64,000 nt of DNA. Origin: an uncultured Bacteroidales bacterium. GTDB taxonomy: Bacteria > Bacteroidota > Bacteroidia > Bacteroidales > Paludibacteraceae. Below the pieces are notes generated by a model. The model saw only the letters and a list, made by a program, of their open reading frames with translations. It was not told where the DNA came from and ran no database searches. The stretch spans positions 1 to 64,000 of the forward strand of contig CAMJDT010000005.1 of the NCBI GenBank assembly GCA_946404495.1. The letters are read 5' to 3'. This document shows, in pieces, positions 1-6,365 of this stretch. The position numbers and the translations under genes were made by a program. Numbering within the stretch: position 1 is the stretch's first letter; every line of letters begins with the position of its first letter.

Positions 1-35
1 TAAAATTATGCTCAATACATAAAGCAAATTAAGCT

Positions 36-1241
36 ATGAAAAATCTGATTGACAAGCATGTGCGTTACTACAAACAAACGCCGATGACGATCATTCGTCA
101 ATGTGGAACGGAGATTAACTGGGATGTGCCTCTGTTGGCGATACGCGGCCCCAAGGGCGTCGGTAAAAGTACGATTATGCGCCAGTATATCCGGCAGCAC
201 TACTCTGTGTCGGACAGGTCGGTGCTTTATTGCTCGTGTGATGGTGCGTATTTTGCGTCGCACACCTTGCTGGATTTGGCGGATCAGTTCTACAAGAACG
301 GCGGTAAACATTTGTTCTTGGACGAGATTCACAAATATCCCAATTGGAGCCGTGAGATCAAAGAGATGGCCGACTTGTATTCGGACATGCGAATCGTCAT
401 TAGCGGTAGTTCGTTGTTAAGCATGCAGCAAGGAGATGCTGATCTGAGCAGAAGGTGTATTAATCATGATATTCATGGGCTTAGTTTCAGGGAGTTCTTG
501 CGTTTTTATAAAAACATAGACCTGCCCAGATATACATTGGAGCAGATTCTTGAGAACCCCTGGCTATTAGCCGAAGAGGTGAATAATCAATGTCGGCCGC
601 TCCAGTATTTCTCGGAGTACTTACGGTATGGCTATTATCCGTATTTCCTGCAATTGAAAAACATCGTGGATTATTACTCGGCAATCGAGAATACAGTTAG
701 TTATATCATTGACGATGAACTGCCGCGTATCTGTAAAGTTGCAGTCGAAAACACACGGAAAATCAAGGCACTGGTGAATATATTAGCTAACTCGGTGCCG
801 TACGATATCGATATCAAACGTCTGTCCGTACAAAGCGGATTGCAACGTGCAACCATCTTGGAGTACCTCACTTATCTGGACAAAGCTAAGATTCTTCGGC
901 TTATCTATTCCGATTATGCGAACGCCAAGAAAATGCAGAAACCGGATAAGGTGCTCATGGATAACAGTAACATGTTGTATGCCTTAGCCGCGCAAGAACC
1001 CAATATCGGAACTGTTCGCGAGTGTTTTGCTGCCAATCAATTGGCTTTCGCTCATTTGGTAGAGTACGGCAAGAATCACGGTGACTTTAAGATTGACGGC
1101 AAGTACACTTTTGAGGTGGGTGGTGTATACAAAGACTATGAACAAATCGCAGACCTGCCCGATTCATACATCCTGGCTGACGATATGGAATTCCCTTATG
1201 GTCACAAACTTCCGTTGTGGATTATCGGCTTCTTGTATTGA
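36..1241 (+). CDS. AAA_14/DUF4143-type ATP-binding protein
   Basis: The 401-residue protein has a Walker A motif (GPKGVGKST, about residues 34-42), a Walker B-like FLDEIHKYPNW (about 94-104) and a sensor-like VISGSSLL. This is the layout of the AAA_14 ATPases usually joined to a C-terminal DUF4143 domain. Its C-terminal part has a winged-helix-like middle and an FKIDGKYTFEV stretch that resembles the PD-(D/E)XK-like fold of the family. Such proteins are common in accessory regions of Bacteroidota; their cellular role is unknown. The ATG at 36 is used because it gives the full family N-terminus. The gene is single and followed by a hairpin terminator. Family assignment is from motifs; no function is claimed. 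Confidence 0.85.
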   Translation: MKNLIDKHVRYYKQTPMTIIRQCGTEINWDVPLLAIRGPKGVGKSTIMRQYIRQHYSVSDRSVLYCSCDGAYFASHTLLDLADQFYKNGGKHLFLDEIHKYPNWSREIKEMADLYSDMRIVISGSSLLSMQQGDADLSRRCINHDIHGLSFREFLRFYKNIDLPRYTLEQILENPWLLAEEVNNQCRPLQYFSEYLRYGYYPYFLQLKNIVDYYSAIENTVSYIIDDELPRICKVAVENTRKIKALVNILANSVPYDIDIKRLSVQSGLQRATILEYLTYLDKAKILRLIYSDYANAKKMQKPDKVLMDNSNMLYALAAQEPNIGTVRECFAANQLAFAHLVEYGKNHGDFKIDGKYTFEVGGVYKDYEQIADLPDSYILADDMEFPYGHKLPLWIIGFLY

Positions 1242-1301
1242 CGATGGAGTATGCACCATAAGAACACGGGAATACCGGCATGCCTACAAGGGATAGAATA
1301 T

Positions 1302-1336
1302 GCGCCGCTGAGATTCGTCTCAGGGGCGCTTTCATT
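1302..1336 (+). terminator. Hairpin with UUCG tetraloop downstream of the ATPase gene
   Basis: The arms GCGCCGCTGAGA and TCTCAGGGGCGC pair over 12 positions with one G-G mismatch and enclose the loop TTCG. A short pyrimidine-rich tail (TTTCATT) follows. The stable UUCG loop and the position 60 bp after the stop fit a terminator for the ATPase gene. The U-tract is weak. Confidence 0.6.
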
Positions 1337-1429
1337 ATGTGGGGCGGTGGGAACGGGCGGAACTGTATCTCGCAAGAGACGACACGTGGTAAATAAAAAA
1401 ATCCTAAAATATTTGCAAATAAGGACGAA

Positions 1430-1855
1430 CTACGTCACCTCGCCACCCTCGGCATCACTTCCATCACCTGATGTCTGCTCTTGCTTCAGGACGGCTTTGA
1501 CATAGCCCTGAAACTGCTTGTAGTGATTCGGCTCCGATAACTGGGCTTTCCATCGGTGATAGAGCTCCATGTAGCGAGGATGATTCTTGTCGCGAAGAAT
1601 CGGCATAGCGTCTTGACATGCTTTTTGCCAATCGCCATGATTCCGTTTCTCGTTCTCCGATAGCGGATGTTCCTTCAGATCACGCTTGCGCAGAACATAC
1701 ATCTCCTTCGGACCCAAATCAACCACTTCTCCGGTCAACGGATCCTTAATCTTCTTGCGACGAGTGATCGACAGTTCATTTACTCCCGGATTTTTCCGTT
1801 TACTTATTGCACCGGTTATTTCCTCCAAACCGGTTCTTTCTTTAAAATGTGCCAT
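1430..1855 (-). CDS. Conserved hypothetical protein of accessory regions
   Basis: The product has 141 residues if translation starts at the ATG at 1855 (MAHFKERTG). The longer ORF in the track runs into the upstream inverted repeat and encodes only KVQ/LHF repeats there, so the internal start is preferred. The protein is soluble, very basic and charged (a TRRKKIKDPLTGEV segment and many K/R/E), with no signal peptide or membrane segment, and ends in an acidic tail. I do not recognise a named domain. It lies in the same orientation as the DUF3987 remnant upstream, which suggests both belong to one old mobile or plasmid-like module. Confidence 0.6.
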   Translation of the reverse strand: MAHFKERTGLEEITGAISKRKNPGVNELSITRRKKIKDPLTGEVVDLGPKEMYVLRKRDLKEHPLSENEKRNHGDWQKACQDAMPILRDKNHPRYMELYHRWKAQLSEPNHYKQFQGYVKAVLKQEQTSGDGSDAEGGEVT

Positions 1856-1880
1856 AATTATTTGTATTAAAATTTTGCAT

Positions 1881-1950
1881 TGCACTTTTTGCACTTTTTG
1901 CACTTTCTGCATTTTTAGGGCTTCAAAGTGCAAAAAGTGCAAAAAGTGCA
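1881..1950. repeat. Perfect 26-bp inverted repeat built from 9-bp iterons
   Basis: Positions 1881-1906 and 1925-1950 are exact reverse complements separated by an 18-nt loop. Each arm holds three tandem copies of the 9-mer GCACTTTTT. It sits immediately upstream of the start of the 1430-1855 gene. It could be an operator, a replication-type iteron cluster or a strong hairpin in the leader. Confidence 0.85.
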
Positions 1951-2049
1951 AAGCGATTTTTTATAGTTTTTAGTCATTTAAACCTCACAAAGGTTATAGA
2001 TTCTTTATACATTCTTTAACCATTCATTAATGATTCCCGATAGTGTTAC

Positions 2050-2559
2050 CTATGCAACAGCATACTGTTTCCTATATATTCCATGCTTGATCTTGATGAC
2101 GATGCCGTGTTCCTGCCATTCATCATTCCATCGAAAAGCGGTTCTTTCCTTCAATCCCTGTGCCTTCGCTTCATCCAATAGCATCTTACTCTCAAACTCT
2201 TCAGGCAGCAGACTCAGCAGTATCTGTTTCTGATCCAGCGGCTTCACCTTAGGTTGCTCTACCTTCACCGTCCCTTTCACCAACTGATATGCCTGCGCCA
2301 TATGCAATATGAGCTTATTCCCCACCATCTCTGCCGTCTGATAGTCCTCATCCGAGCATGAGAGAGCTTCGTTCGTTTTGCCGAATAATATTCGGCTTTT
2401 TTCTTCCATTTCAGGCGAATGGCATTCGCCGCTCGTCATCCTCAGCGCCGTGAGAATCATCGCGATCCTTTCAATATGCACCGCCATCCTTAGTACTACG
2501 GAGTGGAAGTCTCCCTCTTTATATAGCCGGAATATGCGAGCTGTGATAGGTATTAGCGG
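2050..2559 (-). pseudogene. 3' remnant of a DUF3987 (primase/helicase-like) gene
   Basis: The ORF track gives 145 residues from an ATG at 2487, but the same frame stays open upstream to 2559 and still reads like the family (FRLYKEGDFHSVVLRMAVHI...AMILTALR). The rest matches the C-terminal end of DUF3987 proteins: the helical MILTALR segment, then a winged-helix-like domain ending in KHGIYRKQYAVA. Intact members are several hundred residues longer and carry the P-loop domain, so this is a 5'-truncated remnant. The break near 2560 is followed within 40 bp by a heptamer array. It may still be expressed as a small DNA-binding fragment, but no promoter is visible. Confidence 0.7.
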
Positions 2560-2596
2560 TCATTGGCTGCCAGTGGCCGGCATTGGCTGAAATAGT

Positions 2597-2625
2597 CCAA
2601 CGACCAACGACTAACGACCAACGAC
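2597..2625. repeat. Heptamer array A, (CCAACGA)x4
   Basis: Four tandem units CCAACGA, CCAACGA, CTAACGA, CCAACGA lie just beyond the truncation point of the DUF3987 remnant and upstream of the ffh promoter. The same heptamer forms array M inside aroE, 50 kb away. Confidence 0.9.
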
Positions 2626-2664
2626 CGAAAAATCGCAGGTTTTTGCATAAAATCTGCGATTTTT

Positions 2665-2696
2665 CTTGCATATATCAAAAAAAAGTCGTACCTTTG
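2665..2696 (+). promoter_or_regulatory. Promoter of ffh
   Basis: CTTG at the -33 position, a 20-nt spacer and TACCTTTG at -7. The spacer begins CATATATCAAAAAAAAG, the extended box shared by several promoters of this window. Transcription would start near 2703 and give a leader of about 145 nt before ffh. Confidence 0.8.
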
Positions 2697-2763
2697 CAGG
2701 CTCATTGCGTGCTGCGCGTATGTGGGCAGGTATGTAGGCGGGTGCGCACAAGCGTATATATAA

Positions 2764-2811
2764 GCGTAAATGCAGGCGTACACACGAGCGTAAATGCAGG
2801 CGTACGCACGA
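2764..2811 (+). repeat. 24-bp tandem repeat in the ffh leader
   Basis: Two consecutive 24-bp units beginning GCGTAAATGCAGGCGTAC differ at one position. Degenerate related sequence (GCGTAT..., GGCGGGTGCGCAC) precedes them back to about 2710. The repeat lies in the transcribed leader between the promoter and the ffh start. No known riboswitch fold is recognised. Confidence 0.75.
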
Positions 2812-2848
2812 GTATTTTTGGATACGAAAATTAGATAAAGAAAGATAT

Positions 2849-4147
2849 ATGTTTGATAATTTATCGGAAAGATTAGAGCGGAGTTTTAAGATCCTGAAGG
2901 GTGAGGGCCGCATCACCGAGATTAACGTAGCCGAAACGGTGAAGGATATCCGTAAGGCATTGTTGGAAGCCGATGTCAACTACAAGACGGCGAAGCAGTT
3001 TACCGACCGCGTGAAGGAGAAAGCGCTGGGTCAGAACGTGATAACGAGTCTGCGTCCGGGTCAGCTGATGGTCAAGATCACGCACGATGAGTTGGCCGAT
3101 CTGATGGGCGGCGACACGGTAGAAATGAACCTGAAAGGCAGTCCGGCAATCATACTGATGGCAGGTCTGCAGGGTTCGGGTAAGACGACCCACGCGGCGA
3201 AACTGGCGCAGTACTTGCAGACCAAGAAGGGCAAGAAAGTGATGCTGGCCGCCTGCGACGTATACCGTCCCGCAGCCATCGAGCAGTTGCGCGTATTGGG
3301 CGAACAGGTGGGTGCCAAAGTATACACGGAGGAGACGGAGAGTAACCCTGTGGAGAAAGCCAAGAAGGCGGTAAAGGAAGCGCGTACGTACGGCTACGAC
3401 GTGCTGATCGTGGATACCGCCGGTCGTCTGGCCATTGACGAAGCGATGATGCAGGAGATCGCGGCCATCAAGGCGGCGATTGAGCCGAGCGAGACGCTGT
3501 TCGTAGTAGATGCCATGACCGGTCAGGATGCCGTCAATACGGCCAAGGAGTTCAACGACCGTCTCGACTTCGACGGTGTGATCCTGACCAAGTTGGACGG
3601 TGACGCCCGCGGCGGTGCTGCGCTGAGTATCAGGAGCGTCGTGGAGAAGCCGATCAAGTTCATCGGTACGGGTGAGAAGATGGACGCCCTGGATGTGTTC
3701 CACCCCAGCCGTATGGCCGACCGAATATTAGGAATGGGAGACGTAGTCAGCCTCGTAGAGCGTGCGCAAGAGCAGTACGACGAAGAGGAAGCGCGCCGTA
3801 TCTCGAAGAAGATCGCCAAGAACCAGTTTGACTTCAACGACTTCCTCGCGCAGCTGAAGCAGGTCAAGAAGATGGGTTCGATGAAGGACCTGATCGGCAT
3901 GATCCCGGGTGCAGACAAGGCGCTGAAGGGCGTGGAGATCAACGACGATGCGTTCAAACCCGTGGAGGCTATCATCGGCTCGATGACGCCGTACGAGCGG
4001 ACGCACCCCGAGTGCCTGAACGGTAGCCGCAAGAACCGTATCGCCAAGGGATCGGGTACGACGATCGTGGAGGTGAACCGATTCCTCAAGCAGTTCGAGC
4101 AGATGAGTAAGATGATGCGTAAGATCCAACAAATAAAGCGTCGTTAA
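2849..4147 (+). CDS. ffh: Signal recognition particle protein Ffh
   Basis: A 432-residue SRP54 GTPase, normal length for the family. It has an N-terminal four-helix domain (to about residue 90), the G domain with GLQGSGKTT at about 106-114, the DVYRPAA and DTAGR motifs and TKLDGDARGGAA, then the methionine-rich M domain that binds SRP RNA and signal sequences (MGSMKDLIGMIPG ... MSKMMRKIQQ). It directs nascent membrane and secretory proteins to FtsY and SecYEG. It has its own promoter with a long repeat-rich leader, and its stop codon overlaps the next start (TAATG), so the two genes are likely translated together. Confidence 0.97.
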   Translation: MFDNLSERLERSFKILKGEGRITEINVAETVKDIRKALLEADVNYKTAKQFTDRVKEKALGQNVITSLRPGQLMVKITHDELADLMGGDTVEMNLKGSPAIILMAGLQGSGKTTHAAKLAQYLQTKKGKKVMLAACDVYRPAAIEQLRVLGEQVGAKVYTEETESNPVEKAKKAVKEARTYGYDVLIVDTAGRLAIDEAMMQEIAAIKAAIEPSETLFVVDAMTGQDAVNTAKEFNDRLDFDGVILTKLDGDARGGAALSIRSVVEKPIKFIGTGEKMDALDVFHPSRMADRILGMGDVVSLVERAQEQYDEEEARRISKKIAKNQFDFNDFLAQLKQVKKMGSMKDLIGMIPGADKALKGVEINDDAFKPVEAIIGSMTPYERTHPECLNGSRKNRIAKGSGTTIVEVNRFLKQFEQMSKMMRKIQQIKRR

Positions 4148-4794
4148 TGCGGTTTAAGAAGCGATATGTGATAGTGCCGCTGGTGGTGGCAGGCATCGTC
4201 GGACTGGCATCCATGGTCGGCGGTTTTGTCCATGAGCAAGTGGAGGAAGCCGAGGAAATAGCGGAGTTGGAGGAATTAGCCCGCGATGAGATGGTGCCCT
4301 ACGAACGGCTGTTTCGCGAGTTGGCTCCCTCGCTCGGTTGGGAGTGGGAGACGCTGGCGGCAGTAGCCTGGGAGGAGAGCCATTTCCGACACGATGCACG
4401 CTCAAGTATGGGTGCCAAAGGCATAATGCAGCTGATGGATCATACGGCACAGCGCTTCGGACTGAACGACTCGACGGTGTGGATTGCCGAGGAAAATATC
4501 CGCGCGGGAGTACGCTATATCCAGTTCCTGCAGGATAGTTGGGCGTTCATATCCAATAAGGATGAACAGACCAAGTTTGTATTGGCTTCGTACAACGCAG
4601 GCCCGGGAGGGGTGTTTGCCGCCAGAAGAGTGGTGCGCGACTCCGGAGGCAACTCGTATGTGTGGAGCGAAGTAGAACCCTATGTGGAGCCGGCGAGCGT
4701 GTGTCAATATGTGCACAAGGTGCTCAGGACGGCTCGTAAGTATAAGGATGAGAGTATTAGACGGGAAAGCGACAGCAGCCGCGATCAGGAGTGA
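4147..4794 (+). CDS. Lytic transglycosylase (SLT domain), membrane-anchored
   Basis: A 215-residue protein with one N-terminal membrane segment (VIVPLVVAGIVGLASMV, about 8-24), then an SLT lysozyme-like domain: the catalytic Glu in WEESHF (E77), the GAKGIMQLM motif and the YNAGPG motif. It would cleave peptidoglycan glycan strands with formation of 1,6-anhydro ends on the outer face of the inner membrane. It resembles the catalytic domain of MltF but lacks the N-terminal substrate-binding domain of MltF. The start overlaps the ffh stop by one base, and the 3' end overlaps folD by 47 bp. Confidence 0.9.
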   Translation: MRFKKRYVIVPLVVAGIVGLASMVGGFVHEQVEEAEEIAELEELARDEMVPYERLFRELAPSLGWEWETLAAVAWEESHFRHDARSSMGAKGIMQLMDHTAQRFGLNDSTVWIAEENIRAGVRYIQFLQDSWAFISNKDEQTKFVLASYNAGPGGVFAARRVVRDSGGNSYVWSEVEPYVEPASVCQYVHKVLRTARKYKDESIRRESDSSRDQE

Positions 4795-5626
4795 GTTGCG
4801 CGCACAGTGCGAAGCGATGCAGGCACGCGGAGAGCGGGTGCCGAAGATGGCGGTGGTGTTGGTAGGCGACGACGAAGCGAGCGCCCTCTACGTACAGCAT
4901 AAGCTGGACGCCTGCCTAAGCGTCGGTATCGAGGCGGAGTGTATCCACCTCTCGGGCGAGACCTCCGAGTCGGCGCTGATCGATATCGTGGAGCGCCTGA
5001 ATGCGGATACGAGCATCGACGGCTACCTGGTACAACTGCCGCTGCCGAAGCATATATCGGAGGGTCGCGTGCTGGAGAGGATCAGTTGGCGGAAAGATGT
5101 GGACGGCCTGACGGCGGAGAATATCGGCCGAAGTGTATTGGGCAAGACCGCTATCGAGAGCGCGACACCGCGCGGCATACGCGAACTGATGGCCCGCTAC
5201 GGTATCACGACCGAAGGCAAACATATCGTCGTGGTAGAACGCGATACGGAGGACGGCGAGGCGAGTCTATTGCTGCCCAACGTAGTGGATAAACCGCTGG
5301 CGAGCCTGATGCTGCTGAACTCGCTGGAGAGGAATGCTACGGTCAGCCTCTGTCACGCCGGCAGTCCGAACCTCAAGGAGATGTGCCGAACGGCCGATAT
5401 ACTCATCGTCGCAGCCAGCCGCCCGGGACTGATCAAGGGCGACATGGTAAAAGAGGGCGCCGTCATCATCGATGTAGGCATGACGCGCATCAACGGACAG
5501 ATGCACGGCGACGTGGATAGAGAGAGCGTAGCGGAAAAATGCGGCTATCTCTCGCCCGTACCGGGTGGAGTAGGGCCGATGACGGTGGCAGCGCTGCTGA
5601 TGAACATCGTCGAAGCGACAAAATAA
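4748..5626 (+). CDS. folD: Methylenetetrahydrofolate dehydrogenase/cyclohydrolase FolD
   Basis: The track ORF begins at 4682, but FolD homology starts at the ATG at 4748 (MRVLDGK), which has AAGG just upstream; this gives 292 residues, the family norm. The enzyme interconverts 5,10-methylene-, methenyl- and 10-formyl-THF. Catalytic motifs are intact: Y48 and K52 in YVQHK, Q96 in VQLPLP, and KDVDG near 116-120. The NADP loop is odd. Where the family has a G-R-S-x-x-V-G-x-P motif, this protein reads VVVERDTEDGEASLL then NVVDKPLASL (about 161-187): GRS has become ERD and about ten residues are added. Cofactor use may differ. The stop codon lies in heptamer array B. Confidence 0.92.
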   Translation: MRVLDGKATAAAIRSELRAQCEAMQARGERVPKMAVVLVGDDEASALYVQHKLDACLSVGIEAECIHLSGETSESALIDIVERLNADTSIDGYLVQLPLPKHISEGRVLERISWRKDVDGLTAENIGRSVLGKTAIESATPRGIRELMARYGITTEGKHIVVVERDTEDGEASLLLPNVVDKPLASLMLLNSLERNATVSLCHAGSPNLKEMCRTADILIVAASRPGLIKGDMVKEGAVIIDVGMTRINGQMHGDVDRESVAEKCGYLSPVPGGVGPMTVAALLMNIVEATK

Positions 5627-5658
5627 TTGATAATTGATAATTGATAATTGATATTTGA
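5624..5658. repeat. Heptamer array B, (TAATTGA)x5
   Basis: Four perfect TAATTGA units and a fifth TATTTGA. The first unit provides the folD stop codon (TAA), and the array fills the gap to the next gene, whose ATG follows three bases later. Confidence 0.95.
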
Positions 5659-5661
5659 TAT

Positions 5662-6315
5662 ATGAAAACAATGGTATTGATTCTGCTGAGTTCGGTGTGG
5701 AGTTCGTATTCGAACAAGACCTTCCACACGCTCAGTGAATGTGAGTTTAATGTGCCGGAAGAAAGGGTGATGGAGGTAGTGGATAAGTTCGTGTATGAGT
5801 TTCAGGCCGATGTGCAGGAACTCTTCACCTGGGCCTATATCGGCACGGGCAACGAGGGCAACTCGGAGCGCGATGCCCTAGCTATCAACTACAAGGAGAG
5901 TCACTACGACCCCGTGACCCGCGAGTCGTACAATATCCTGGACGTGATCGTCAACGGCAAGCCGATGTTTAAGGACCGACGAATAGGCGGTCACTACAAC
6001 GACACCGTCATCAACGGAACCTACCACTCGCGCCTGGATATCGACTACTCGGGCTCGATGCTGGATAAGGCCAACGCGCAGTTCCATATCACGCCGCTGG
6101 ACAGCGCCCGCGTACGCGTGCAACTGGAGATCAATATGCGATTCGGGTGGTTCTTCAATATATTTGTCACCAACCGCGTCTGGACCAACAATGTAGAATG
6201 GCGCGTAGGCGTCGTGCTGGATAATATCAAGGAGTACGCCGAGACGGGAACGGTGACGAAGAAGAACCAGTCGCAAGCCATTAAGAAAGTGAGGAGCAAG
6301 AGAAAGCTTGAATAA
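5662..6315 (+). CDS. Conserved exported protein of unknown function
   Basis: 217 residues. The N-terminus (MKTMVLILLSSVWSS) is a short hydrophobic stretch that could be a signal peptide. The rest looks like a soluble mixed alpha/beta domain with aromatic-rich strands (NMRFGWFFNIFVTNRVW) and a basic C-terminal tail (KKVRSKRKLE). I recognise no family. It lies between arrays B and C in the folD-M16 run and is probably cotranscribed with both. The ATG at 5662 follows directly on array B, so the native ribosome-binding region, if any, has been replaced by repeat sequence. Confidence 0.65.
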   Translation: MKTMVLILLSSVWSSYSNKTFHTLSECEFNVPEERVMEVVDKFVYEFQADVQELFTWAYIGTGNEGNSERDALAINYKESHYDPVTRESYNILDVIVNGKPMFKDRRIGGHYNDTVINGTYHSRLDIDYSGSMLDKANAQFHITPLDSARVRVQLEINMRFGWFFNIFVTNRVWTNNVEWRVGVVLDNIKEYAETGTVTKKNQSQAIKKVRSKRKLE

Positions 6316-6361
6316 ATTGATAATTGATAATTGATAATTGATATTGACAATTGATAATTGA
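6314..6361. repeat. Heptamer array C, (TAATTGA)n
   Basis: Seven units of the TAATTGA family with one 6-bp unit, filling the gap between the exported protein and the M16 peptidase gene. It is the same motif as array B, so one motif brackets the intervening gene on both sides. Confidence 0.93.
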
Positions 6362-6365
6362 TATT

